A stretch of DNA of 13,678 nucleotides from Podila epigama. Taxonomy: Eukaryota; Mortierellomycota; Mortierellomycetes; Mortierellales; Mortierellaceae. The position numbers and the translations under genes are program-made. Shown here piece after piece: positions 1 through 9,261 of the stretch. The notes beneath the pieces are model-generated. The model did not search any database. It was not told the DNA's origin and saw only the letters and a list, made by a program, of their open reading frames with translations. Every line of letters begins with the position of its first letter. Within the stretch, counting starts at the first letter, position 1. The stretch is taken from assembly GCA_015679605.1 (NCBI GenBank), contig JAAAVE010000271.1, forward strand, positions 3,454-17,131, read 5' to 3'.

Positions 1-26
1 AAAAAAAAAAAAAAAAAAAAAAAAAA
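1..26. repeat. A26 homopolymer at window edge
   Basis: The window opens with 26 adenines. On the minus strand this is a T tract lying just after the last readable codons of the leftmost gene. By analogy with the T-rich introns elsewhere in the window it may belong to an intron of that gene, or it may mark an assembly edge. No function is claimed. Confidence 0.8.
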
Positions 27-827
27 GGGAGAAGAACGGAGGTTTCGTCAAAAACTTGAGCAAATGAAGTAAACCATGGGGATGCATGCGGGTCAAAAAA
101 TAACAAATAATAGTCATCTCGATTTTTTTCTTTTTACCTTCGAGTGTTAATGACGCGAGATCAACGTCTTGAGTAGTATCACCTTTTGAAGGTGCCAGCC
201 TAGATGTCCAATGTCCCATTTGTGAGGACATTCAAAAATTTATAGTAGGAATTTGTAAATGATATTATTTTCCTACCTCTAAATGCTTCGTCTGGGCATA
301 GGACAGCAACATCCTTTGAAAACCCCTGTGTTGATATGTTGATTTTCAATTTACCTTGGTTCTGAAGAGGTTGAGGATGATGAGGAAGGCTTGACTGCAA
401 ATTCTTCAAATTGGGTAAAGAGTCCACTGACTGGCGGAGCCACCTGATCTTTAACCGCTACAGGAACAATCTTGGAGCCTTCTTTTCTATAAATGACCTC
501 TCCTTCGACGCGACTGGATGTGGATGTGGTCGAGGGTTTAGCAGACACTTCCTTTTTCTTTTTGGAGACGATGGTGCTCGTTGAGAACCGGGTACAAGGC
601 GAAGAAGAAGCCTGGTTGATTTTGATTCGCTGAGGGGCATTGTGACGATGAAGCCATAATCCAGTAGAACCGGATCTGGAGGATAAATGTCGACTCGAGG
701 ATGCAGTAACACCTTGAGCAGTGTGCCTTCGAGGAAGGAGGACTACGTGGGTACCAGGACGTCGTTTAGGCCCAAAAGTGGGTATTGTCCTGGAATGGGT
801 TCCAGAAGAGGCAGTGTTGCGCAGCAT
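1..827 (-). CDS. Putative mitochondrial protein, 5' part only (unknown family)
   Basis: I read three exons on the minus strand: 827-355, 199-138 and 54 to beyond the left edge. The introns are 354-200 (donor GTAAAT, acceptor CTAG) and 137-55 (donor GTAAAA, acceptor CAAG), and the phases agree (2, then 1). The start is the first ATG of the long frame; its -3 base is T, so the context is not ideal. The first 92 residues contain no Asp or Glu and are rich in Arg, Ser and Thr. An RFSTS sequence at residues 80-84 resembles a mitochondrial presequence cleavage site. Residues 93-157 are Ser/Lys/Thr-rich, with a phrase FTQFEEFAVKP at 137-147 that faintly recalls the segment before the Q motif of DEAD-box helicases; that is too weak for a family call. 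After splicing, the protein continues with residues such as LAPSKGDTTQDVDLASLTLE and then VFDETSVLLP. The catalytic or defining domain lies outside the window. The gene is divergent from the zinc-finger gene at 1231. Confidence 0.55.
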
Positions 828-1230
828 GTAAATGAAAGTTGGAATTCCAGTGATGCCGGATTGACAAAAAGGTGATGGAATGTGATCAAGTTAGTCGATG
901 GGAAGGGTGACGATCGATGGATTGTCGTCCAAAAGTTTTTTGGGTGGAGGTCCAACTTTCTCGGTTATCGTCGCGCACAGTGGCGGGCCCCCCAAACATG
1001 GCGTAGCCAAATAAGGAAATTTCGGATCCAAGGGGGAAAAGCCACACAAAGACAAATGGCACTCAAACTGAAAGATGTTGAGGATTCATTTTGCATGCGA
1101 CATCAACGAGCGACAATTCATCAACAGTAACTGTTCACGTTCAGGAATTACAAAGATATCTATATAAACAAGAAAGAAAGGCAGCAAGGAAAGGAACACG
1201 AGGTTCAGAACAATCAATACATCAGAAAAT
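828..1230. promoter_or_regulatory. Divergent intergenic region, probable bidirectional promoter
   Basis: These 403 bp separate the start codons of two divergently transcribed genes, both with mitochondrial-type N-termini. Apart from the TATA-like box at 1161-1168, I see no recognisable operator, repeat or RNA gene. Short open frames in this stretch lack codon character or homology and are not called. Confidence 0.5.
1161..1168 (+). promoter_or_regulatory. TATA-like box
   Basis: TATATAAA lies 63 bp before the ATG at 1231. That would place transcription initiation roughly 30 bp downstream of the box, with a short leader. This is a consensus match only. Confidence 0.4.
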
Positions 1231-2361
1231 ATGCAACGTTTCACGTCCAGTGGTCGGTTAAGAGGATCTGTCTTCTGGAACTTGTTCATGACGCCTGTCA
1301 CCCGGAGGTCATTCTCAATGAATGAACCGATTCTTCATCGGTCAAAGTACGCCTCCAAGAACTTGAACTATGACGATAATGATGATGATGATGATGACGG
1401 CTTTGGCAAGAGGAGGTCAAGATCAGGCACACCATCCTTGTTCGACGATCCATGGTCAATAGATTCAGATACAAACAGCGATCAAGACCCCAACGACCCT
1501 ACGAGAGTATCCTTGGCGACGTCGTCGTTATCAAAATCATCATCATCGTCATCATCATCATCATCGCGTGACGCAAAATCAGAACCTTTCGGCAGGATTA
1601 TTTGGTCCCTTGAAAAGAAAACATATGGTCAGAGGAGACATGCGGATAAGAAAAAACTCAGGCCAAAGTTTCAGCGCGGAGACTTTATGTGTCCGCGATG
1701 TGGGACACATAACACGCGTAAGGCAGATCAGGGAATAGTTGGGCCTTGGAGTAGCGCCCGACGCGCGCTTCAAGAAGGGGATGACACGAAGGCCACCATC
1801 CTATTGACCTCCAACAACAAGTCAGAAACGAAACCGGATCAGCACTCGGGGCGTGATTCTAATGCAGAGATCGTGGCCGTGTCCATTCTTCCAGCATCAC
1901 CTTCGAATCGCGCCGATTTACGGCGTCCGGAACAATTCCCGCTAGGAGCACTTTCACAATGCATAGAATGCGGATACGAGACGACATTGACGCCACCGAG
2001 ATGGTTAACCCCGAAATCCAGGCGGGCCTTGGCTCAGGACGAAGTTTCAGAGTCTCGGGAAGAATTAAAGGGTGGACAGGAGGAGCATAAGCAGGAGCAG
2101 GCGAGTACACAGGAGATTGAGCATCGGCATACATACCCGCCAGAGCGGAAGCTTCGGCATGCGTATCAGCACCATGATTTACGCATGTCAAAACCCAGGG
2201 ATTATGTCTGTCAGAACTGCAAGACGGTCAACTTTAGGAACAGGACTGACTGTGCTGGCTGTGGAGACCTTGCGCCCTGGCTCCGCAAGTTGGTTGAACG
2301 AGGTGTCACCCCCAAGGAGAGTAAAAGAGATGGTAGTGGTACGTACGTACGTAGTAAGTAG
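1231..2361 (+). CDS. RanBP2-type zinc-finger protein with predicted mitochondrial presequence
   Basis: A 376-residue single-exon reading. The ATG has A at -3 and follows a TATA box. Residues 1-43 are basic with only one acidic residue (MQRFTSSGRL at the start, RRSFSM at 25-30), like a mitochondrial targeting signal. An Asp run at about 48-56 and a Ser run at about 103-112 are low complexity, encoded by GAT and TCA repeats. C327-x2-C330-x10-C341-x2-C344 with Asn at 334 fits the RanBP2-type zinc finger, a small RNA- or protein-binding fold; the usual Trp before the first Cys is replaced by Tyr326. A second set of cysteine pairs (C154/C157 with a following GTHN, and C244/C247) looks like another finger split by an 86-residue insert. 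The role is unknown; RNA binding in mitochondria is inference. The last codons overlap a strong donor (GTAAGT at 2354), so this stop may be an artefact and the frame may splice into the C1 gene. Confidence 0.7.
   Translation: MQRFTSSGRLRGSVFWNLFMTPVTRRSFSMNEPILHRSKYASKNLNYDDNDDDDDDGFGKRRSRSGTPSLFDDPWSIDSDTNSDQDPNDPTRVSLATSSLSKSSSSSSSSSSRDAKSEPFGRIIWSLEKKTYGQRRHADKKKLRPKFQRGDFMCPRCGTHNTRKADQGIVGPWSSARRALQEGDDTKATILLTSNNKSETKPDQHSGRDSNAEIVAVSILPASPSNRADLRRPEQFPLGALSQCIECGYETTLTPPRWLTPKSRRALAQDEVSESREELKGGQEEHKQEQASTQEIEHRHTYPPERKLRHAYQHHDLRMSKPRDYVCQNCKTVNFRNRTDCAGCGDLAPWLRKLVERGVTPKESKRDGSGTYVRSK
1537..1566 (+). repeat. TCA trinucleotide repeat (Ser run)
   Basis: Ten serine codons, TCA with TCG variants, lie within the zinc-finger coding frame. 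A similar GAT run (about 1372-1396) encodes the upstream Asp stretch. Both are in-frame trinucleotide repeats that can change length without a frameshift. Confidence 0.8.
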
Positions 2362-2405
2362 GTGAGGTGAAAATCTGAAATGAAGTTTCCCAGTGACCAA
2401 CCAAG

Positions 2406-2411
2406 AATAAA
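2406..2411 (+). terminator. Possible polyadenylation signal
   Basis: AATAAA lies 45 nt after the stop at 2361, a suitable distance for 3' end formation of the zinc-finger gene. If the fusion model (intron 2354-2531) is right, this hexamer lies within an intron and could act as a premature poly(A) site. Confidence 0.35.
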
Positions 2412-2542
2412 ATTTCACGTGGTTTTACGTGGTATTTTTTTTTTTTTTTGCACAGGAACATTTTACTTTCAACACTTGTTGAATTCACTTTACAACTTCT
2501 CCACAAATCACTTTTTTCCATGCCAACACAGATTCTAGCATA

Positions 2543-4218
2543 ATGTCCTCATCCGCACACATCTTCCATGAAAAGACATTCTCCAAGCTCACCTACTGCG
2601 ACTACTGCACTAAGGTAAACTTTACAATGAACATTCAAGGCATGGCCTTTTTCAGACCAAAGGGACTGACCGAGTCTCTTTACACGGAACTTTATTGCGC
2701 TCTTCTCCTGTAGCTTCTTTGGGGCGTAGCCAAACAAGGCGTTACTTGTGAAGGTATTACATTACATTCGCTCATTCACTCGCATTAGCTCACTCTTTCA
2801 TTCAGGTTATTTGAAGAGACACTCTGGTTCTTTTTCTTGTGGTACACGAGTGCGTTCTGACCCGACATGGAATTCTTATTGTAGGATGTCACTATAACTG
2901 TCACAAAAAGTGTTCAGAGCTTGTGTACAATAACTGTGTTCGCTCCATGTACATACCTTCGCATGATGACCAGAAAGCCTCGAGTGTAAAACCTCGGACA
3001 CTTTCTCTGAAACGAAAAAGCAACGAAGGCATGCGCGTCTCGATCCCACCTGCTATCGTCTCTTCTTCACAACCGCTCCAGACTCTTGAGGAAAAGTCAG
3101 TTTTGCCCAAGACACAACAGCAAAAGCAACAACAGCAGCAGCAAGAGACGATAGAGTCTCCAGTGGCGGGTCGTTCGAGCTTTTTGGAGGACGCCATTAT
3201 TGCGGCTGCGATCCGTATGTCACTACCTGGTGATATTTCGGCACTACCCAAGAATGACCACCCACCTTTGACGATCCAGGCAACGACCATCAATTTCACG
3301 CGCTTTGTACACAAGACTACAGGATTGTTTTGGTTCCAGGATAGGGTGGAGGACATTTTTACCTGGAAGGACCCTTGGAACACGACTTTTGTCCTGGTGC
3401 TCTATTGTTTTGTCTGTAATGTCATATTGTTTTTTTTTTTGCGTTGTATTGCATGGGCCCTTTATGCTGACATGAGTGAAGTAATTTTTTTCATCCCTGA
3501 TCAAGAAGAACAGAGTTCACTGAAAATTTTTTTTTATATTTTTTTTCACATGGTTCGTGTTAATAATTTAGGCATATATCCCATGCTTCTATTCCTACTG
3601 CCTCAATGTATCATGGCCACCATCATGATTTACTTTTTCCAGCAAAAGTCGGCTCGCCAACAACAAAAGATCCTCAATATTCGACCTAGTGGCAAACAAG
3701 TTGCAGCCAATAACCCGGTCGACACTATACCCGCGGAGGAAGAGTACATTGCAGCACAGGAAAAGGCGCATCATAATCGTCACCATGTCTATCACGAGGA
3801 AGATTATTTGGACAAGCCATCGTCGTCTGAATCTGATTTGGAGGAGAATGAGCAGGAGCGACGGTCGCTGGCGGTGCAGTACCTGAGCAACTTGCAGCAT
3901 ATTCAGAACATGATGGGGGATGTTTCGGACGCGCATGATGTGCTCAGGCCCATGTTTTCGCATTTGGACTGGAGCGATGAGGCCGAGGCGATTATGATTG
4001 TGCAGGTGACGATGGCAGCGTTTGTTGGGATGAGTGTGGTGATGTGGTTTGTACCATGGCGCTGGGTGTTCATGGTAGGCGGTGCGTCGGGGATGCTGGC
4101 GAATAGTCCCTGGGGCAAGGTTGTGACGAAGGAGTTGGGACCGTTAGGCAAGGACATTGCAGCGTGGGTCAAGGTCAATTTGCAAGAGTTTAAGAAGTCC
4201 AAGATGCAAGATATGTGA
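2543..4218 (+). CDS. C1 domain plus Pex24p/Pex30-like integral membrane protein
   Basis: Four exons: 2543-2614, 2714-2753, 2885-3415 and 3572-4218, giving 429 residues with every phase consistent. Residues 6-55 form a complete C1 domain, H6-x12-C19-x2-C22-x13-C36-x2-C39-x4-H44-x2-C47-x7-C55, the zinc fold that binds diacylglycerol or phorbol ester. It has the LLWG and KQG signature (Gly28 and Gln32), but Leu stands where PKC C1 domains usually have Pro11. Residues 113-124 are Gln-rich. Residues 193-236 (FTWKDPWNTT, then a hydrophobic hairpin with YPMLLFLLP) match the W-x-DP entry of Pex24p/Pex30-like reticulon-homology regions. A charged linker with a His-rich patch (281-289) follows. A second hydrophobic hairpin at 354-391 (VPWRWVFMVGG, then NSPWGK) matches the second half of that region. 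No DysF repeat follows. The expected site is the ER membrane, at ER-peroxisome or lipid-droplet contacts (inference). The ATG has A at -3 but sits only 182 bp after the previous stop, so the 5' end is uncertain. Confidence 0.8.
3416..3571 (+). other. Stop-free intron of 156 nt inside the membrane hairpin
   Basis: Donor GTAATG and acceptor TTTAG bracket an insert that interrupts a conserved hydrophobic hairpin; removing it joins VLYCFVC to IYPMLLFLLP with a shared Cys codon. The insert has T11-12 tracts and is T-rich like other introns here. Its length is a multiple of three and it has no stop, so retention would add 52 residues in frame. Confidence 0.7.
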
Positions 4219-4492
4219 GATTCCAAGATGGAGGATGCTATGTTCATATTTTGATATGTCATTTGCAGATGTATAAATGTTTGTAAAACTTTTCTTTGGT
4301 GAACGCTGGACGCTTATCAAGTATCACATTGACATGCAAAAGAAGGTTGCTTCATTAATTGAGGATGAAAAAAGTGTAGACGGCGGGTGCATGTGAAATT
4401 GAGCGGAGGAGGAAAACCCCCCGAAGGGAATAGAGGACTCTGAAAAGTGTAGATCTATCTGAGCGAGTCTTTGCTGAGGGATGGTTTTTGCT

Positions 4493-4528
4493 AGAGCAGG
4501 AACAGGAGCAGGAGCAGGAGCAGGAGCA
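4493..4528. repeat. GGAGCA hexanucleotide array
   Basis: About six units of a GGAGCA/GGAACA repeat lie in tandem, 275 bp beyond the C1 gene stop. No coding role is supported. Confidence 0.8.
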
Positions 4529-4796
4529 TTACAACAGTATGGATGTGGCAATGGTTATATGGATAAAAGACTTACCGGGTAATTGTAATAATAATAATGG
4601 AATAGAAAAACCAGTTTGACAGACGGATGGACAGACGGACTGATCGAAAGTGATGACCTTATTGCTCGGTGTAATAAAGGACAAAAAAAAAAGCTCCGCC
4701 CATTCCATGCCAAATTTAACTTTTTTTGATTCTCAATTGTGTTTCCTTTATTATTTTCTTTTCTTTCTTTCTTTCACGCAGGCTTTTCTTTTTCTT

Positions 4797-4895
4797 TTCA
4801 CATTCACGTTCACATTCACATTCACACATTCACATACAATCATACATTCACGTTAACACTCACACCGACACTCACACTGACACTCACAACTCATA
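4797..4895 (+). repeat. CACATT / CACTCA-rich low-complexity tract
   Basis: Imperfect hexamers of CACATT type, then CACTGA and CACTCA types, form a C/A/T strand without G-rich segments. Such tracts are common in leaders and introns of this window. It may lie in the 5' untranslated region or promoter of the dolichol kinase gene. Confidence 0.7.
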
Positions 4896-5085
4896 CACGA
4901 TCTACCTCCTACTTTTTTCATCTTTTCATTCTTCCGTTCTTTGTGAGCATCTCTTTTACAAAGCACCCTGCTTACACACATTTACACATTCATACACACA
5001 TTATTCACGCACAAACCACAAACACCCACCTCATTCAACAATCTCATCGAACCAAGTGGGCTTATGCTGCAGCCCAAATCCAAAT

Positions 5086-5116
5086 CCATAAGCCATAATC
5101 CATAATCCATAATCCG
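5086..5116 (+). repeat. CCATAAT heptamer array
   Basis: Three perfect CCATAAT units are preceded by a CCATAAG variant and followed by CCG. The array ends about 94 bp before the start codon at 5210. It could be a promoter element cluster or simple slippage; nothing in the sequence decides this. Confidence 0.7.
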
Positions 5117-5209
5117 CCATCCTAGACTACAAACCTCATCCACTGGACATCGCGATCCTTACAAGATCCATTCAAATATACACACCACCCACTCAAAAAC
5201 GACATTACA

Positions 5210-8200
5210 ATGTCTCAGGAGCAACCTTCAGAAAAAATGTCATGGAGCGGCTACAAGAGCGCCGGTGAAGCTTTCTTCTCCCCTGAAGGCACGCACGCCG
5301 TGAATTCTGTGCGAGAACGAGCACACCACAGACAGAGTCAAGGCAACATATATTCGGTATCAACAACCTCCTCACCCTCAAGAAGCACTCACCAGAAAGC
5401 AAAATCCATCTCCTTGCCACTTTCCTCATCCTCAAAGTCAACAACAGGGCACTTTCACTCTGTCAAGACGACCACCGGGTCTGCAATCTCGTCACCAACG
5501 ATACCCACATCCAAACCCACTGCCGATGCTGCCACTATCGCCACTCTCGCACAAAAGAGGAGGAAAGCCAATCTACTCCGAGTTCGGATCGAGCGTGGAC
5601 TGGTCGTCGGCATGGGCCTGCTGGCAAGCTATCGCATGATGACGCTCGACCTCACAAGCTTCACTCAAACACAGAACGGCGTAGGAAAAAGTCTCCCGTC
5701 CAACCAACGGAGCACCAGCAACGGGAGTTACCACATGCGGCCTTCACCGTTGCACGATGCAGTGCCTATTCTTTCCAAGAGCGCATGGTCTCTTGGAGCA
5801 GGTAAACACACAAAACCATGATCTCATTCTCCACACCCGCAAATGTTCCCTCCTAGTATTTCTATGCATGTCTTCACTCCCACTTTTTTAATGTTTTATA
5901 TTTGAGTTCTTCCCGCTTTTACCGTACTACTCCTTCCCACATGTCCAAATTTTCATGTGCATGTGTGTGTGTTTTTTTTCTTTTTCTTTCTTCTTCTCTC
6001 TCTTCTTGCAAGTGCAAGTGCAATTTGCATGGTGATGATCTCTTGATGGATTGACCACGGACTTACAGACAGACACACGGAAAGTGGCTGCTTATGTGAT
6101 CTTGTTGGAATGTTATACAATCCCCTTTTTTTTTTTTTTGGATGTCTTCATATCTTCGAGTATTACTTGTGAAAATGAATAGTTCAAGGATATCACTTGT
6201 GTTCCTTCCTCCACACACACATTCATGCATTCATACATTCATACATTCATACACGCCCTCAATATTTGACATAAACCGAGCCTCATCTTTCATTCTTTTC
6301 ATCTCATTCTTCTGAATAGGATTTGTGGTATTGATCATTGCGCACACATTGTTCCTCACTGCTCATGACCATCTTCTACAGTTTCCTCTACACAAGAACG
6401 CGCCGTTGCAACCCCTCCGAAAGAGATCGAGTCGGTACCTCAACACGAATGCAGCACAGGCGGTAGTAGCAGCCGACAGTGATGACGAAAGTGACGATGA
6501 CGAGACCTTGCAGCGCGTTGTAGCAGCCGAGATTCAAGAGTCCAAGGCTCTCCAGCAGGACAGCAATAACGCTGCCTGCCCAACCGCAGCCACGTGTCTG
6601 CTCAATGGGCTCCAGCGTCGTCTCGGTCGGTCTTCGAATACTGGCTCTGTGCCTCAATGGCGTGTCTGGGGCTCTGAAGCACATTGGTACAGGTATGAAC
6701 ATATGTCTACTGCGACCGCATCGAAAACATGTGGTAAGATGGAAAGATCACATGAGCGAGAGAGATACAGAGACATTCTGTTAACATGGACATGGTCTCT
6801 GCTATTGCCTTATTCTGTCTTTCAACGTGTAATAGAAAGGGAGCAGATAATGGATCAATCTTCGCGTCAGTATTAGTGCCCGTGGTCTTGGCAGCCAAGT
6901 TTGTTCAGACTGTAACAGACGAAAAGTTTTCATCAACAGGACTGGCTGGCATCAAGACAACGGAATCTATACTCTCGAACATAGCACTATCTCTGACTTT
7001 TGGAGTGTCTGTTGTGATTCATATGCTGCTGCTCAAGCTGTTTGAGGATCCTGTAGGACCAGGATTGAAAGGTCATTCAAGGGATTTCAATACACGAAGC
7101 ACTCTCCTCGACAGCATTGCTCTGCCTCCAGCAATGATGCCTACCTCTGCTCTTTCTACCTCCATGTCGACCAGCAATCTCAGCACAGCTTCCAATTCAC
7201 TATACCCTCGTCATCCACAGACTCTCCGAACAACGCACAATGGTGTCATCTCATCACCTTCCTCTCCATCCTCACCCTCACTCTCAGCCCAGTCATCAGT
7301 GCCAACTACGGTTTTTCAACAGCGTCAGCAGCAGGATCTCCAACAAGCCTTTATGTTTTCGTCAGATCAACTGCACCATCCCAGTGTGCTGTTGGGTACA
7401 TCCGAGATTGAAAAGACGAGTGATCGTGAAGAGATTTGGATCATTGCACTTGGATTTGGGGGCGCATACACTTGTTTGGTGACATTGCTGGCTCGGTTCA
7501 AATGGATTCCAGGACTCGAGAACACGGGTGCTGGCATGGTGATGCTGAACCAAAATATTTTTCAAGCACTCATGATTGGATTTGCATACTTTTATCGACG
7601 ATCGTTTACTTTTGGCGAGCTGACCATCCTGGCGCAAGTGATTACGCTATTGATTCATGAGACGCTCATTATGAACTTTGTGACATCGGCACCAAAGCCT
7701 GGCCAAGTCCTCGAGAATCCTCAATTCCTGTTCCTGTTGACGCTGGTCGTGGGCATGTTGTTTATTGGTGTGCTCCTGACGCCTGTTCTGATGTACTGCC
7801 GCCGCCTTGCCCAGATGCCGACCAAGGGAGCTAGCCAGGCCAGTCTCCAGAAGCGCGAGTTCAAGAAGAAGGTTTCTGCTGGAGTGGTGTATGTTGGACT
7901 GGTGGCGATTGTTCTTGGTATTATTATGCCTCGAACTGAGCGAGTGTTGGGTCAAAATCCGTTTTTGTGGCTCATTGAGTTTATGCTCCAGACACCCATC
8001 TTTACAGCGGAACCACCCCTGGGCTTTAATCTAGAGTCGCTGAAAAGGATTCGAATTGGGTGGACTCGACTGGGACTCTGTCTGTACTGGGTGAGTGCAG
8101 TTGCATGCTCGATTGGGTTCTTTTATTGGATGAATACGTCTATGCACAGACGGTCGATCATGGGGTCTCTGAACAATCGTCGCAAGTATTACCATGCCTT

Positions 8201-9261
8201 GGCGGTTCTCATGTTTATTCCAGGTTATATCGCTGATGTAAGTGTTGTGGCTCGTCATTTGTTTTGCTTTTCTCGCTTTTTTTTTTGTTGTATGCTGTTG
8301 TGTTGCTGTGTTGTTGTGTTGTATTTCTTGCATTTCAAGTTGTTTTTTCTTGGTGTGGTGTTTTGTTTGATCTCGTGTTATTTTTGTTTGCGCGTTTGTT
8401 TGTTAGTGCTTTTTTTTTTTTTCTTTTCTCTCTTTTTGGCATCTCCTGTCCTAAAAAAGCGTCAGGCACCACAGACCCGACCCGTGATTAACAACCTAAA
8501 CCAATCATGGTTTCATGTTAATATAGGAACCGTTTATGCACATTGCATTCTCTGTTGGTTTGGCAGCCCTCATCTTTTTGGAGTACATCCGGTACTTTGC
8601 GGTTGTTCCATTTGGCAAGGAGATTCATTTGTTTCTGGTCGGGTTTCTGGACGATCGTGATAGTGGACCTATTATTCTGAGCCATCTGTATCTTCTCATG
8701 GGATGTGCGGCTCCTGTTTGGTTGGCCGAACATCATATTCTGGCAGGTCTCTCTGGTATCTTTGCTCTGGGTGTGGGCGATGCGATGGCGTCGATTGTCG
8801 GCAAGCGTCTTGGACGTCACCGGTGGCCAGGGACAATCAAGACCGTAGAGGGGACGGTAGCGTTTGTTGGGAGCGTGATGGCAGCTGCTGGGGCAATTTT
8901 TGTGGGCATGTGGCTCATGAGCTTTGTCTTTGGTTCATCTCCGTCGTCTTCTGCCATGTTCATGGACAATGGCGATGTGACACGGGCAAAGGTACCGTTC
9001 AGTCCTGAGGGATATGGTTCTGCACCTGGAGTTGTGAAGATGCCATCCTCTCTGGCTATGGAGAAGCCATCGTCCGTTCGCCCAGCCGCGCTGCTTTCGT
9101 TCTCGACTTGGAATGACTGGTCAGCAGTGTCATGGACACTGTTTGGCGTGGTGAGGTATGGACTAGCTGTGTCCGTGGCCGCAATGTTGGAAGCGGTGTC
9201 GGAGCAGAATGACAACCTCGTTATCCCGGTGCTCATGCTGTCCATGGTTTGGCTGATTTAA
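5210..9261 (+). CDS. SEC59: Dolichol kinase
   Basis: Four exons, 5210-5801, 6320-6692, 6836-8237 and 8527-9261, join in phase (1, 2, 0) into 1033 residues. The enzyme uses CTP to phosphorylate dolichol in the ER membrane, supplying dolichyl phosphate for N-glycosylation, O-mannosylation and GPI anchors. The C-terminal exon carries the family signature: LEYIRYF (808-814), FLDDRDSG (829-836), the stretch LSHLYLLMGCAAPVWL, then GVGDAMASIVGKRLG (871-885) and KTVEGT (894-899), with QNDNLVIP close to the C-terminus. These loops form the CTP-binding region. About a dozen hydrophobic segments run from residue 130 to the end. Residues 1-125 are Ser/Thr-rich and look disordered; an acidic cluster (about 252-261) and a Ser/Pro-rich loop are further inserts, making the protein about twice the length of yeast Sec59. 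The start has A at -3 and follows a CA-rich leader. The 518-nt first intron is long for this window, and a small missed exon within it cannot be excluded. Confidence 0.92.
5802..6319 (+). other. Long first intron of the dolichol kinase gene
   Basis: Donor GTAAAC and acceptor AATAG give a phase-1 junction producing Gly-Phe-Val before a hydrophobic segment. The 518 nt contain a T tract near 6125-6139 and an ATTCATAC repeat at about 6221-6252. I see no convincing internal exon and no RNA gene. Confidence 0.7.
6213..6253 (+). repeat. CA and ATTCATAC microsatellite
   Basis: A short CA run is followed by about four units of CATTCATA type, lying within the first intron of the dolichol kinase gene. 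Confidence 0.75.

Larger units (their letters stand above)
4219..5209. other. Intergenic region, low complexity, no gene seen
   Basis: This 991-bp gap holds a GGAGCA array (4493-4528), a T/C-rich tract (about 4740-4800), a CACATT/CACTCA-rich leader (about 4797-4895) and a CCATAAT array (5086-5116). Open frames here consist of these repeats and are not credible proteins. The 3' end of the C1 gene and the promoter and leader of the dolichol kinase gene must lie here. An AATAAA at 4673-4678 is a distant candidate poly(A) signal. Confidence 0.7.

Noticed and set aside
326-354. A 29-nt intron (donor GTAAAT, acceptor CACAG) in the leftmost gene
   Set aside because: It is shorter than all other introns here and leads into a frame that soon stops. 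The alternative acceptor at 200 gives a normal 155-nt intron and an open, protein-like exon in the right phase.
1000-1016. Seventeen bases nearly identical to 2723-2739 (inside the C1 exon)
   Set aside because: There is one mismatch and no matching flanks. About one such pair is expected by chance among all positions, and the frame differs, so it is not evidence of a duplicated C1 exon.
2354-2455. Alternative intron from the GTAAGT donor to the T-tract acceptor GCACAG at 2455
   Set aside because: It is a good-looking splice pair, but the joined frame runs only about 27 codons to a stop before the C1 domain. It could still be a 3'-untranslated-region intron; the acceptor at 2531 is more informative.
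4324-4551. Minus-strand 75-codon frame with an Ala-Pro repeat
   Set aside because: The Ala-Pro run is a direct product of the GGAGCA array; there is no domain and no supporting promoter or splice context.
4650-5098. Overlapping plus-strand open frames in the CA/T-rich tract
   Set aside because: They encode only Phe/Ser/His/Thr repeats from the microsatellites and are open in several frames at once, as expected for simple repeats lacking stop triplets.
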